Shown: in pieces, positions 36,063 to 46,036 of the stretch | Layout of the letters: each line of letters starts with the position of its first letter | Numbering within the stretch: position 1 is the first letter of the stretch | From: Sporolactobacillus kofuensis | Lineage (GTDB): Bacteria > Bacillota > Bacilli > Bacillales > Sporolactobacillaceae | NCBI RefSeq assembly: GCF_024125425.1 | Contig: NZ_JAMXWN010000004.1 | Coordinates: 176,956-240,955 of the forward strand | Direction: 5' to 3' | DNA length: 64,000 nucleotides | Notes under the pieces: generated by a model | Told to the model about the DNA's origin: nothing | Databases searched by the model: none | The model's input: the letters and a program-made list of their open reading frames with translations, nothing else | Translations under genes and position numbers: made by a program

Positions 36063-36818
36063 CTACAATGAATTATCATCTGCTAACTCGTTAATCATTT
36101 CAGGAAGAATTTTTTCATTCATAAATGGCAAAAACACTTCATCTACAAATTTTTTAATTTCTTCCGAAAAGTGTTCAAAACTACCAAAGGTCAATACTTT
36201 CTCTTGTAACTGAACGTCTTCGACATTAACAATTTCTGAACCAACTTGCCTATCCATTAATATGGCTTTGCTATCATCTGTTGCAATCCATTTAACCGTA
36301 TCATACTTATTTTCGGTAAACTCTTTAAATCGTGATAATAGTGATTTTTCTCCAACAATAATATCTGAATGACTGTTATAAAATTCTTGAATGGTTTTTT
36401 CATCTTTTGGAAAATCAGGAAGTAACTTACCTCCATATTTACTATTTTGAGCCACTTCCAAAGCTAAGACTTTGAAGAAGCTTTCAAAGTACTGTATGGG
36501 TTCTTTTCCCCAATATAGTTCATGTAAATCGTTGAACAGTCCATTAGTATGCTCACTTTTTACAAGGGAAAAGTCTAAACCATAAGGTATAAAACCTGAA
36601 TAATCCCAATTTGAAGGTAATTTTTCATGATAGCTGATGACTGCACCAAGTATCTTTCTACCCTGATAAATCTCAGACATTGACACACGCCGTGGTTTTT
36701 CAGAATTTTTCCATTGTCGATATTTTTCATCAACACGCTCAGAAACAAGCCGATAGAAAAAGTCACACGTTGCCGGGAACTCGCCTGCTCTAATCTCGTA
36801 TCTAGCCAAGTTACTCAT
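36063..36818 (-). CDS. unknown partner protein overlapping the Type ISP gene
   Basis: This is a 251-residue soluble protein I do not recognise. It begins MSNLARYEIRAGEFPATCDF and is rich in aromatic and charged residues (NWDYSGFIPYGLDFSLVKS, LHELYWGKEPIQYFESFFK). No nucleotide-binding, nuclease or membrane motif is visible. Its ATG at 36818 lies within the last codons of the R-M gene (ATGAGTAA overlap), with the ribosome site GGGGAGG inside the R-M frame, so translation is coupled. Type ISP enzymes are thought to need only one chain; a coupled partner suggests immunity control, a regulator or a second effector. Confidence 0.6.
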   Translation of the reverse strand: MSNLARYEIRAGEFPATCDFFYRLVSERVDEKYRQWKNSEKPRRVSMSEIYQGRKILGAVISYHEKLPSNWDYSGFIPYGLDFSLVKSEHTNGLFNDLHELYWGKEPIQYFESFFKVLALEVAQNSKYGGKLLPDFPKDEKTIQEFYNSHSDIIVGEKSLLSRFKEFTENKYDTVKWIATDDSKAILMDRQVGSEIVNVEDVQLQEKVLTFGSFEHFSEEIKKFVDEVFLPFMNEKILPEMINELADDNSL

Positions 36819-39800
36819 CCTCCCCAATGTCATACTTAGGAGATTTTTCAGCAACCATTGGCAAGTCATTATCAGTCAGCGATTGATAATCAATTACCTT
36901 GTTATCCTCCACAATTTCAAGCGGTGGCAAACTGTTTACCAACCCAACGGTCTGCATAGATACATTTATAATACTTAGTAGCAAATTCAAGATATATTTC
37001 GGGTCGTCTGAAAAGTCGTTCGGGTCATCTGTGATACCTGACTTTTTATCAGTTTTCACTTGATACTGGTCAATTATCCACTCAATCGCAGGGCGACCGT
37101 TTACCACGTATTCATAGGCTTGTTCAGGAATATTGGTAATCATGATATTTTCATTGTAAATGATAGTATCTAGCACGCCTTTTTTCGGGTGTTTCATTTT
37201 CTTCACACGATAGGAACCGTTTACGTCTGAAATGTTTACTTGCACACCTTCGTAACTTGGTTGATTTTCGTAGTTTAAATGTAAATCAGCAAGTTTGCGA
37301 CCAACCTCAATGTATGTGTCCTTATTCTTTACAATTGGAAGACGTGGAAACGACTTAGACAAATCTTCAAAATACATTTTTTCATATTCTTTACTATGAA
37401 AAATTCCATAAACATAATATAGAACTTCATCTTCAGAAAGTCCGTGAATTCTTGAGAGGACTTCCGTACGAATAGCTGAATATTCGCCCATATTGTCATA
37501 CAAATATTTTGGAAGGTTTTGCGAACCACCCGCAAATAAATTGACATCAGGTATAACATTTAACATGAGTGAAGTAAATTTTTTACCCTCTGTTTTATTT
37601 GAAATTCCAATCATCAAATTTTGAGAATCAGCAGTCGGCAATACTTTTGTCATTTGATATTGCTGGTCAGTCCAAGCAGGGTCATAATAAACGTATTTTT
37701 TTGTAAATGGGCGATACATTCCAACATACATACGTTCAGCATTAAACCGTTGTAATTCTCGTTTTTCAAATCGTTGCTTCAAAGACCGGGTCCACGAAAT
37801 TTCATTTGTATTAATGTCGTAAACACTCGTATCTCCAATATGCTCATTATAATAATTGATACTCATATTCATATTTTGTTCTGAATTTTCTTTTGAAAAA
37901 CTAGTTGTCCAAGCGTCTCTTCCTGTTTTAATTCCTCCCGTATAATTTAGGAATAGTGCATCATCAGACCTTTTATCTCCCAACTTAATTAACTCATCAA
38001 AATTTGAATTACGTTGATTAAGCCAATCTCCTTTTTCATTTGGAATTATTTCATCAAAGCTAATAATGTTGTCAATACTACCAATTTGAACAACTTTATC
38101 GAGCTTTTCTTTTTTTGATAATTTATCACCGATATTAAAATAGTGAAGTTTTCCATTTCCTTGATAATCTTTATCTTTTACAAAAATAGATATAGCGACA
38201 CCAGTCATAATATCGAATATATTTCCTCCCTCAATTTTAGCTTGCTCCCGACTTCTTCGACGAATTTGTCCTTTTAAATCAACAATATAAATATCTGAAA
38301 ATTCTTCAAGTAACGATTTTCTCATTCCATCCATTGCTATTCCGTCAATATAAGAACTGTTTGTTATAAAGCCAATTATGCCTGAACCTTCAATTCTATT
38401 AGCAGACCAACGAATAGCCCTAATATAAGAATCTAACAAACCATTTTTATTTGTTGCAGTTGACGTTTCAATCCACATATTCCGAAGTGATTCATCCAAT
38501 TTTGGATAAACAATTCTTGACTGATTACCATCTTCATTGTCTTGTTTAGCCGAATAAGGCGGATTACCAATAATAGCTGTAATCGGCAACTCTTGCTGAC
38601 GTTTCAAACGTTCGTCATTTGTTCCAAAATATTCATCATCTATTGTATCTTCTGTTTCAGTACTTTCAAAAGTATCGGTCAATACAATTCCTTCAAACGG
38701 AACATAGCTTTCTTCGCCATTGATTTCATCGAAAGTAGCTTCAATGTTAATTGCTGCAATATAGTAGCTCAACAGCACAATTTCATTGGCGTGAAGTTCT
38801 TGCGTGTATTTTCTTACAATATCAGAAAGTGTTATTTCTCCATCATCCAATTTTTGTTTCAAATAAGTGAGTGTCCGCACAATAAATGTTCCCGTGCCGG
38901 TGAATGGATCTAAGATATTCACACCCTTATCTGCTAACGATTTACCAAAATGTTTTTTCAATACATCGTCAACGGAATGAACAATAAAGTCCACCACTTC
39001 AACAGGTGTAAATACAATCCCTAAACGTTCCGTTGTTGACTTAAAGCCAGTAGAGAAGAACTTATCATACAAGGTCACAATAATTTTCTGTTTACCTTCC
39101 GCATTATCAATCCCACTTGCCCGAAGTTTTACCGACTCATAGAATGGTTCAAGTTTTTCTTGCTCTTTCTCGAAGCCTGCTTTCTGCAATTCAGCAACGA
39201 TTGACTCCATGGCTGAAGAAACAGGGTTATTGTTTACAAAACTATATTCATCAAACAACGCTTCAAAGACTGGTTTTGTAATCAAGTGCTGTGCCAACAT
39301 TTCAACAGCTGACTCTTGTGTGATACTTTCATTGATATTATGGCGCAGACTGCTGATAAACTTATCAAATTCTTCTTTGATAGGGTTGTCTTTATCTTCT
39401 AAGCGCTCATTGATCCAACGAATGTATCGTTGGGCAATTTCATTTACATCTTTCGACCAATCTTCAAGATAGCGTCTGTCGCCAACCTTTTGAACAATCT
39501 TCCCAAAAATAGCGTCCTCAATATTATCCCAGAGCTCTAATTCTGTTTGTTGTGGAGTATCGACATCTACACCATTTGAAGTATCTGTTTCAGAATAAGG
39601 TTTTCTTGGGCGACCTTTTCCGGGGTTGATGATATTAATGTTTTCAGGTTTTTTCTTGTTTAACTGCAACTGATTGACAATCGCATTGAAACGTTCATCT
39701 GTTGAACGAAGTGCATTCAATACTTGCCAAACTGCCGCATAAGTCTTGTTATCATCTAACACATTTTCAGGCGTTACACCCGCAGGAATAACAATAGGCA

Positions 39801-41637
39801 GAATGATATAACCGTATTCTTTGCCTTCAAACTTACGCATGATACGTCCGACTGCCTGCACAATATCTACTTGTGATTTTTTCGGCGAGAAGAATATAAC
39901 AGCGTCAAGGTTCGGTACGTCAATCCCTTCGGTTAGGAATTTTACGTTAGATAAAACACGGGCTTCATCAATATCAATATCACCTGCAAGCCAATCAATC
40001 GCATCTTTTTTCTGTAAAGCGTTCAATGTACCATCTACGTGTTTCACTTCGATATGGAAACTGTCTTCCGCATTGTCGCCAAGATATTCATTTACTACGG
40101 TATTGAATTTTTCGGCAATTTTTTCAGAGTTTTTGATTGTATCAATGAATGAAATAGCCCGCTTCATAGGCGTGCCACTAACTTTACCTGTTGCGCCTTC
40201 ACGTTTAATCATGGCATTCCAAACACCAACGATACGACCGACATCATCGATATTTAAGCCATTTTCTGGGTCAGCAAGTGTCTGTTGAAGATTTTTAGTC
40301 ATGGCTTCTTCTTCAACAGTTAGCACCATAACTTTATAGTCCGTTAAATAACCACGAGCAACGGCTTCACCAAAGCCTAAACGAAATATTTCAGTACCGA
40401 AAATTGACTCATCATCCATTGAAGCAATGATAACACTCTTTTCAATTCCTTTAGATTTTGCGTCATCAGAATAGATTTTCGGTGTAGCGGTTTGATACAA
40501 GCGTAATTTCCCTTTTACGTTCTTATTACTATGAACTTTTGCAAAAGGACTTTCTTCTTGGTTTTGCTCATGAAAACCCGTTGTGCGGTGTGCTTCATCC
40601 GAGATAATAAAGTCAAATTCGGGAAAGCCGTTTTCTTGCGCTTCGTGCATAACATTAATTGATTGATATGTGCTAAAAACAACATTCAAACGAATTTTAT
40701 CTGACGGTTCAGATAGGCTTTCATAATTTTTTACAACGTCACTAGCCTTTGTTGTTGCAGGAAAGCCAATATCAGTTGCTTGAATATCTGTGTCATCATC
40801 ATTTGCTTTTTTCTTGGTAGCTTTTCTATCAGAAGTTACTGCAAATGAATTCATTTCAAAGCCATCCGACACATCCGAGTTCCAACTAAATAGCGATTGT
40901 GTTAAAAGTTGAATACTTGGTACAAGGTACAAAACGTTATAAATTTTTTGCTCGCTGTCCTTAGCAAATTGCTCAACCATTTTTAAGGAAGTGAACGTTT
41001 TCCCCGTACCTGGTGCCATTACCAACATACCACGGTCATGAGTCTTAAAATATTCGCTTGCTTTGTTAATTGCCAGCTCCTGATAATCACGTAGCCCTTT
41101 GTTTGATTTAACGATAACTTCTTTCGGCTTTTCAAAGTTCACACTCGACCAATCAATTTTTGAATGACGCAAATCAGATAAACCAATCAGTTGAACTTGC
41201 TTCGTTTGTTCTTGTACTGTTGTAAGAGCATTTTGGTTCCATTCATCCGTAGTGGATACAATCATCCCTAATGAATAATAATCTTTTCCGAGTTCCGCAA
41301 TGAATGAGTTGATTTCATCTTTCCCGACTTTACCTGAATAAAATTTTGCCTGAATCGCAGTTAATTCACCCGTATTTTTATTGCGTGCGACTAAATCAAC
41401 ACCAGTATCTTTTTTAGAAATACCATACTCAGCAGGTACTTCATGTAAAAGCCAAACATCTGAATATAAATTTTTGTAGATTGGCTCATTTTGAAGATAA
41501 ATCGCAACAAGCTTTTCAAAATATGTACCCCGGTCACGTTGAACGCTTCCTGCCGACTCGTTTATTTGTTTGAGTAATTTATCAAATGTTTTCTCTGAAT
41601 CATTTGATACTTGATAATTCGTCATTTCTTCAGACAT
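36811..41637 (-). CDS. Type ISP restriction-modification enzyme (LlaGI/LlaBIII-like, single chain)
   Basis: The 1608-residue multidomain enzyme has an N-terminal Mrr-like nuclease (TGVDLVARN...AIQAKFY, about 80-100), a superfamily 2 helicase/translocase (MAPGTGKTFTS near 210, ISDEAHRTTG, QAVGRIMRKF), a gamma adenine methyltransferase (motif I LDPFTGTGTF, motif IV GNPPYS near 1000) and a C-terminal target-recognition region. Length and order match the single-polypeptide LlaGI/LlaBIII class, which translocates along DNA and cuts when two enzymes collide. It is cargo of the guaA element, read toward the element's core. The recognition site cannot be predicted. No defect is seen in any motif. Confidence 0.93.
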   Translation of the reverse strand: MSEEMTNYQVSNDSEKTFDKLLKQINESAGSVQRDRGTYFEKLVAIYLQNEPIYKNLYSDVWLLHEVPAEYGISKKDTGVDLVARNKNTGELTAIQAKFYSGKVGKDEINSFIAELGKDYYSLGMIVSTTDEWNQNALTTVQEQTKQVQLIGLSDLRHSKIDWSSVNFEKPKEVIVKSNKGLRDYQELAINKASEYFKTHDRGMLVMAPGTGKTFTSLKMVEQFAKDSEQKIYNVLYLVPSIQLLTQSLFSWNSDVSDGFEMNSFAVTSDRKATKKKANDDDTDIQATDIGFPATTKASDVVKNYESLSEPSDKIRLNVVFSTYQSINVMHEAQENGFPEFDFIISDEAHRTTGFHEQNQEESPFAKVHSNKNVKGKLRLYQTATPKIYSDDAKSKGIEKSVIIASMDDESIFGTEIFRLGFGEAVARGYLTDYKVMVLTVEEEAMTKNLQQTLADPENGLNIDDVGRIVGVWNAMIKREGATGKVSGTPMKRAISFIDTIKNSEKIAEKFNTVVNEYLGDNAEDSFHIEVKHVDGTLNALQKKDAIDWLAGDIDIDEARVLSNVKFLTEGIDVPNLDAVIFFSPKKSQVDIVQAVGRIMRKFEGKEYGYIILPIVIPAGVTPENVLDDNKTYAAVWQVLNALRSTDERFNAIVNQLQLNKKKPENINIINPGKGRPRKPYSETDTSNGVDVDTPQQTELELWDNIEDAIFGKIVQKVGDRRYLEDWSKDVNEIAQRYIRWINERLEDKDNPIKEEFDKFISSLRHNINESITQESAVEMLAQHLITKPVFEALFDEYSFVNNNPVSSAMESIVAELQKAGFEKEQEKLEPFYESVKLRASGIDNAEGKQKIIVTLYDKFFSTGFKSTTERLGIVFTPVEVVDFIVHSVDDVLKKHFGKSLADKGVNILDPFTGTGTFIVRTLTYLKQKLDDGEITLSDIVRKYTQELHANEIVLLSYYIAAINIEATFDEINGEESYVPFEGIVLTDTFESTETEDTIDDEYFGTNDERLKRQQELPITAIIGNPPYSAKQDNEDGNQSRIVYPKLDESLRNMWIETSTATNKNGLLDSYIRAIRWSANRIEGSGIIGFITNSSYIDGIAMDGMRKSLLEEFSDIYIVDLKGQIRRRSREQAKIEGGNIFDIMTGVAISIFVKDKDYQGNGKLHYFNIGDKLSKKEKLDKVVQIGSIDNIISFDEIIPNEKGDWLNQRNSNFDELIKLGDKRSDDALFLNYTGGIKTGRDAWTTSFSKENSEQNMNMSINYYNEHIGDTSVYDINTNEISWTRSLKQRFEKRELQRFNAERMYVGMYRPFTKKYVYYDPAWTDQQYQMTKVLPTADSQNLMIGISNKTEGKKFTSLMLNVIPDVNLFAGGSQNLPKYLYDNMGEYSAIRTEVLSRIHGLSEDEVLYYVYGIFHSKEYEKMYFEDLSKSFPRLPIVKNKDTYIEVGRKLADLHLNYENQPSYEGVQVNISDVNGSYRVKKMKHPKKGVLDTIIYNENIMITNIPEQAYEYVVNGRPAIEWIIDQYQVKTDKKSGITDDPNDFSDDPKYILNLLLSIINVSMQTVGLVNSLPPLEIVEDNKVIDYQSLTDNDLPMVAEKSPKYDIGEDE

Positions 41638-41848
41638 TTACGCCACCTCCGATTTCAAGGCAACATAAATAGCCGAACCTGATAATTTCAGCTTCGTTAA
41701 TTCATGTTTTAAAAAATGCGCATTGATTACGCTGTGCTGTGCTATGCTATACCGTGTCATTTTACGGCTCCTTTATAATCTGTCAATTATTTTTCTAACA
41801 GATTGAACTTTACTATATAGTTTATTGTATCATCTAACAACTTCATCC

Positions 41849-41911
41849 GCCGTCCACGAGGAACGGCTAAAATTTCATAAGTAAAAAGCCGCCCACGAGG
41901 AACGGCTAAAG
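41849..41911. repeat. two copies of a 23-bp hairpin repeat
   Basis: GCCGTCCACGAGGAACGGC and GCCGCCCACGAGGAACGGC, each followed by TAAA, lie 39 bp apart. Each copy can fold as GCCG.CC / GG.ACGGC. They stand between the Type ISP gene and the right arm sites; the rest of 41640-41848 is AT-rich and should hold the R-M promoter. Confidence 0.6.
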
Positions 41912-41912
41912 T

Positions 41913-41938
41913 TTTGGAGACAGTTTTGGAGACAATTC
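41913..41938. other. candidate right arm-type integrase sites
   Basis: GTTTTGGAGACA occurs twice in direct repeat, about 100 bases inside the right attachment repeat. The same word occurs near the left end. Confidence 0.45.
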
Positions 41939-42024
41939 AAACGAATTTTCATCTTTTTTCGTCTCTTGAGTTTTATCTAAATGGCGTTAAATCAACGTTT
42001 TCAGTAATATATTTTGCCGCTTCT

Positions 42025-42039
42025 TTATTCCCACTCAAT
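42025..42039. other. right attachment repeat (guaA 3' end)
   Basis: TTATTCCCACTCAAT contains the guaA stop codon and the codons for IEWE on the minus strand; it matches 31581-31595. Confidence 0.85.
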
Positions 42040-43566
42040 CGTTGCCGGTGGCTTGGAGGTGACGTCATACACGATACGGTTGACGTGTTCGACTTCGTTG
42101 ACGATTCGGGTTGAGATCTTTTCAAGCACGTCCCACGGGATGCGTGCCCAGTCGGAGGTCATGCCGTCGATCGAAGTGACAGCGCGGATGGCGATGCAGT
42201 GGTCGTAGGTCCGACCGTCGCCCATGACGCCAACGCTTTGAATATTTGGCAGCACGGTGAAGTATTGCCAAATATCGCGGTCGAGGCCGGCTTTTTTGAT
42301 TTCATCACGCAGGATCGCGTCGGATTCACGCACGAGTTTAAGCTTTTCTTCGTCAATCGCACCGAGGACGCGGATGCCAAGGCCCGGTCCTGGGAACGGC
42401 TGGCGCCAAACGATGTCGTCGGAGAGGCCGAGTTCAGTACCGAGCGCACGAACCTCATCTTTGAACAGCGTGTTCAGTGGTTCGATCAGCTTGAACTTCA
42501 TGTCTTCCGGGAGACCGCCGACGTTGTGGTGCGATTTAATGTTCTGAGATGAGCCGCCGGCGCCGCTTTCGACAACGTCGGTGTAGAGCGTTCCTTGTAC
42601 GAGGTAAGAAATATCCTCAAGTTTGTTGGCTTCATCCTGGAATAAATAGATAAATTCATTGCCGATGATCTTACGCTTGCGTTCCGGATCGCTGACACCT
42701 TCGAGCTTATCGAGGAAACGCTTCTTTGCGTCGACATGAATAAAGTTCATATGGAAATGGTTCTGGAATGTATCAACCACGCCTTCCGCTTCGCCTTTGC
42801 GGAGCAAACCATGGTCAACGAAAATACAAGTCAGCTGATCGCCGATTGCTTTATGAACCAGTGCTGCTGCAACGGATGAGTCAACCCCACCGCTCAACGC
42901 GCACAGTACTTTCTGATCACCAACTGTTGCTTGGATCTTTTCCACTTGTTCGTCGATAAAGTGTTCCATCGACCAACTTTTCTCAGCACCACAGATACCG
43001 AACACAAAATTGCTGAGCAGTTCATTGCCATGTACGGAGTGGCGTACTTCTGGGTGGAACTGAACGGCATAAACCTTTTTCGTAGTATTTGCCATTGCTG
43101 CAACCGGACAGGATTCGCTGCTTGCCTCAATAACAAAGCCTTCCGGCAGCGTCTTGACGCGGTCACCGTGGCTCATCCACACAGTCTGCTGTTCGGGTAG
43201 CCCTTGGAAAAGTGCGTTATCCGTATTGGCCGTTATTTCGGCTTTGCCGTATTCACGGTGATCCGCACGTTCAACCGTCGATCCGAAGTGCTTACTGATC
43301 AGTTGCAAGCCGTAGCAGATACCGAGAATCGGAATGTTCAAATCAAAAATTGCCGGATCACACAACGGTGCGCCTTCATCATAGACACTGTTCGGTCCAC
43401 CTGAGAAGATAATACCTTTAGGATTTTTTTCTTTAATTTGTTCCGCAGTCAGCGTATTCGGAAACAGCTCGCTGTAAACGCCCAAATCACGAATACGTCT
43501 TGCGATCAGCTGATTATACTGACCGCCGAAGTCCATAACGATAATCAAGTTATTCGGTTGTGCCAT
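42025..43566 (-). CDS. guaA: GMP synthase (glutamine-hydrolysing)
   Basis: The 513-residue enzyme converts XMP to GMP. The class I amidotransferase domain (1-200) has the nucleophile Cys in GICYGLQL and the His/Glu pair in VQFHPEV. The ATP-pyrophosphatase domain has the P-loop [10 protein letters not shown] near residue 225, and the C-terminal dimerisation domain ends [20 protein letters not shown] 43566 gives the normal family start [14 protein letters not shown]; the longer frame overlaps the ribosome site. The 3' end is the target of the 10.4-kb element, which re-creates the last codons. No purine riboswitch was found in the 194 bases upstream. Confidence 0.97.
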   Translation of the reverse strand: MAQPNNLIIVMDFGGQYNQLIARRIRDLGVYSELFPNTLTAEQIKEKNPKGIIFSGGPNSVYDEGAPLCDPAIFDLNIPILGICYGLQLISKHFGSTVERADHREYGKAEITANTDNALFQGLPEQQTVWMSHGDRVKTLPEGFVIEASSESCPVAAMANTTKKVYAVQFHPEVRHSVHGNELLSNFVFGICGAEKSWSMEHFIDEQVEKIQATVGDQKVLCALSGGVDSSVAAALVHKAIGDQLTCIFVDHGLLRKGEAEGVVDTFQNHFHMNFIHVDAKKRFLDKLEGVSDPERKRKIIGNEFIYLFQDEANKLEDISYLVQGTLYTDVVESGAGGSSQNIKSHHNVGGLPEDMKFKLIEPLNTLFKDEVRALGTELGLSDDIVWRQPFPGPGLGIRVLGAIDEEKLKLVRESDAILRDEIKKAGLDRDIWQYFTVLPNIQSVGVMGDGRTYDHCIAIRAVTSIDGMTSDWARIPWDVLEKISTRIVNEVEHVNRIVYDVTSKPPATIEWE

Positions 43567-43644
43567 CCTTCTGTTCCACCCCATCTGTTATGATCGATCC
43601 GACTCGCGGACCGTCTCCGTGTCGATTAGAAGTCAACTATTTAA

Positions 43645-43682
43645 AAAGCCGGAGGCCAAGAGGCTTCCAGTTCTGCTTTTAC
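43645..43682 (-). terminator. terminator downstream of the ArsB/NhaD-type transporter
   Basis: On the minus strand GGAAGCC-TCTT-GGCCTCC (imperfect), then GGCTTTTT. It separates the transporter from guaA. Confidence 0.55.
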
Positions 43683-43760
43683 ACTCGCATTATTCAACAG
43701 GATTCAACAAATTGAATTACTTTTCCTATTTTAACAATGAATGCTGCGTTCAGCAACCCA

Positions 43761-45041
43761 TCAAACTAAATACCTGAAATAGATATAAAGCGTAGAAATG
43801 ACCATGGATAGGAGCATGACCGGAATGCCCACTTTCATAAAACGAATAAAAGTAATCGGGTGACCGGTTCTACCGGAAATACCGGCAACAACTAAGTTCG
43901 CGCTGGCACCGATCAGGAGTCCATTGCCGCCAAGACATGCACCGAGCGAAAGGCTCCACCACAACGGTTCCAGCTGAGTAATGCCGAGTTCGCCCATATC
44001 CTTAATCAACGGAATCATCGTTGCCACAAACGGAATATTATCAATGAAGGATGACGTGAACGCGCTCATCCATAGGATCAGAAACGTTGTTGGCACCATG
44101 GCCCCATTGGTCAACTGAATCGCATGCTGAGCGAGACTCGAGATCACACCTGTTTCAACAAGACCTGCAACCAAGACAAACAAGCCGACAAAGAAGAAGA
44201 TGGTCGTCCACTCAACGCCGGCTAACGCACGTTCAAGATGCCGTTCTCCACAGATCAATAATAAGAAAAAGGCTCCTGAGAGGGCAATTGTAGCCGTTTC
44301 AACGCCTAATCTTTGATGGAGAAAAAAGCCCATGATCGTGAGTAGGAGCACGCCTACTGCCTTAATTAGTAGCACATCATCTTTAATCGCATCGGCCGCA
44401 TGCAGATCGTTCAGGCGCACACGCGCCTCGCGATCTCCATGAAGTTCGTGACGATAGTAAGCAACAAGAAACAATAGCGTCACGAGCGTAATAATGAGAA
44501 TGACCGGTGCTAAATTCGTAATAAAGTCCATAAAACTTAATTCAGGCACCGCGCTGCCAATCATAATATTCGGGGGATCACCGATCATGGTTGCTGTGCC
44601 ACCAATGTTGGCCATGAAAATCTCCGACATCAAGAATGGCATAGGTGAAATGCCTAACTGTTTCGCAATACTAAGTGTTACCGGGACAACAAGTAAAACG
44701 GTGGTGACATTATCCAAGAAAGCAGAACCCACTGCCGTAATCAATGAAAAGACAACAAGTAGAGCAATAGGGTTCCCGTGTACGAGTTGTGCGGTACGAA
44801 TTGAAATGTACTTAAATAAACCGGTTTCCGCTGTGATCGATACAATGAGCATCATCCCGGTCAAGAGACCAATTGTATTAAAATCGATATGCCGAATTGC
44901 AGCACTCTGACTCACAACACCTAAGACAATTAACAGACAGGCACCGGCCATCGCTACAATGGTTCTGTGAATTTTCTCCGTAATGATCAATACATAAGCT
45001 ATGATGAAAACAATAATTGCAATTTGTGCTTCGCTTTCCAT
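43761..45041 (-). CDS. ArsB/NhaD family (IT superfamily) transporter
   Basis: The 426-residue membrane protein has 11-12 helices. Hallmarks are the repeated half-hairpin segments NVTTVLLVVPVT and DNIPFVATMIPL and the loop GGTATMIGDPPNIMIGS near residue 150, which define the ArsB/NhaD/P-protein branch. Members export arsenite or exchange Na+ and protons; the sequence does not decide. No ars genes lie nearby. Start ATG follows AAGAGG. It is monocistronic, divergent from the nitrilase gene, with a terminator before guaA. Confidence 0.85.
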   Translation of the reverse strand: MESEAQIAIIVFIIAYVLIITEKIHRTIVAMAGACLLIVLGVVSQSAAIRHIDFNTIGLLTGMMLIVSITAETGLFKYISIRTAQLVHGNPIALLVVFSLITAVGSAFLDNVTTVLLVVPVTLSIAKQLGISPMPFLMSEIFMANIGGTATMIGDPPNIMIGSAVPELSFMDFITNLAPVILIITLVTLLFLVAYYRHELHGDREARVRLNDLHAADAIKDDVLLIKAVGVLLLTIMGFFLHQRLGVETATIALSGAFFLLLICGERHLERALAGVEWTTIFFFVGLFVLVAGLVETGVISSLAQHAIQLTNGAMVPTTFLILWMSAFTSSFIDNIPFVATMIPLIKDMGELGITQLEPLWWSLSLGACLGGNGLLIGASANLVVAGISGRTGHPITFIRFMKVGIPVMLLSMVISTLYIYFRYLV

Positions 45042-45241
45042 AATCCTCTTCCTTTTTTATATTTACCATTTGGCGCATGCAAAAAAATTTGCCACATGTT
45101 CCAAAATATTTTCTCTTTGAATCCGTTCGCTAACATGTGCGATAATCAATGCAGTAGATCTTGATGAAATTCGTGTTCTTAGATTCATTATTTCCATAAC
45201 GTTCACTACACTCATTAATGATTTGAAGGAGTATCGAGAAT

Positions 45242-46018
45242 ATGAAAATCGCATCGATTCAGCTTGAAATCAATGACGCACAGTCTGCACAAGAGCGAAT
45301 GAAAAGAGCAGACAATCTCCTCAATAATCTCAAGGGCTATGACCTGATCCTTCTTCCGGAAATTTGGATGACCGGATACAATAGCTTTGATCGTTACCTT
45401 GAAGAAGCTGAAACGCTTCAAGGTAATTTCGTAGCCCATTATGCACAGAAAGCGAAAGCATTAAATGCCTATCTTTTCGCTGGTAGTTTTGTTGAAAAAT
45501 CCGGTGATCAGTTCTACAACACAAGTCTTTTGTTTGATCGTGAAGGCACGCTTATTGCTTCTTACCGAAAAATCCATCTGTTTCGCTATGGATCAAAAGA
45601 AGGCGATTTGTTAACCCGCGGCACGGAACCGATTACTGTAGAAACCGAATTCGGTAAAGTCGGCCTGTCCACCTGTTATGATCTGCGTTTTCCGGAACAG
45701 TTCCGCAAAGAACTAGATCTCGGTGCCAAACTCTTTCTCGTTACCTCGGCATGGCCGCTGGCACGACTTGCTCATTGGAATTTGTTTAACGCCGCTCGGG
45801 CTGTGGAAAACCAATGCTTTCTCGTCTCTTGCAACTGTGTCGGTTCCAACCAAGGTGTCGTCCTTGGCGGGCATAGCCAGATCGTTGATCCATGGGGGAA
45901 CGTGATTGCAACCGGTGATGAACATGAAGCTGTCGTAACTGCTGAGATTGATCTGGAAACTGTTGATAAAACCAGAGAAGAGTTCCCGCAGCTCAAACAT
46001 CGCGTTCCGATCAACTAA
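45242..46018 (+). CDS. carbon-nitrogen hydrolase (omega-amidase type)
   Basis: The 258-residue nitrilase-superfamily amidase has a complete catalytic triad: Glu in LLPEIWMTGY near residue 40, Lys in YRKIHLFRYGSKEGD near 109 and Cys in STCYDLRFPEQFR near 143. The form resembles YafV/MtnU omega-amidases that hydrolyse 2-oxoglutaramate or ketoglutaramate-like products of methionine salvage. Start ATG is 10 bases after AAGGAG. It is alone and convergent with the antiporter; its terminator lies in the antiporter's last codons. Confidence 0.87.
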   Translation: MKIASIQLEINDAQSAQERMKRADNLLNNLKGYDLILLPEIWMTGYNSFDRYLEEAETLQGNFVAHYAQKAKALNAYLFAGSFVEKSGDQFYNTSLLFDREGTLIASYRKIHLFRYGSKEGDLLTRGTEPITVETEFGKVGLSTCYDLRFPEQFRKELDLGAKLFLVTSAWPLARLAHWNLFNAARAVENQCFLVSCNCVGSNQGVVLGGHSQIVDPWGNVIATGDEHEAVVTAEIDLETVDKTREEFPQLKHRVPIN

Positions 46019-46036
46019 TCTAAATCGAGCTCTTCT

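Larger units (their letters stand above)
31581..42039. mobile_element. integrative mobilizable element in the 3' end of guaA (about 10.4 kb)
   Basis: The element is bounded by the 15-bp direct repeat TTATTCCCACTCAAT, and guaA stays intact because the repeat restores its last codons. At the left end are integrase, a DUF3173 excisionase-like gene, a Rep_2-type Rep/relaxase, a membrane protein, a TcpA/FtsK-type coupling protein and a small ORF, all on the minus strand. The cargo is a Type ISP restriction-modification enzyme and a partner. There is no type IV secretion set, so it would be mobilised rather than self-conjugative. guaA 3' ends are a known integration site for such elements. Confidence 0.85.

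Noticed and set aside
42025..42039. tRNA gene as the integration target
   Set aside because: No tRNA cloverleaf is present; the repeat is the 3' end of guaA. No tRNA or rRNA gene was seen anywhere in the window.
43567..43760. Purine riboswitch before guaA
   Set aside because: No aptamer core was found, and the only stem there fits a terminator of the upstream transporter.
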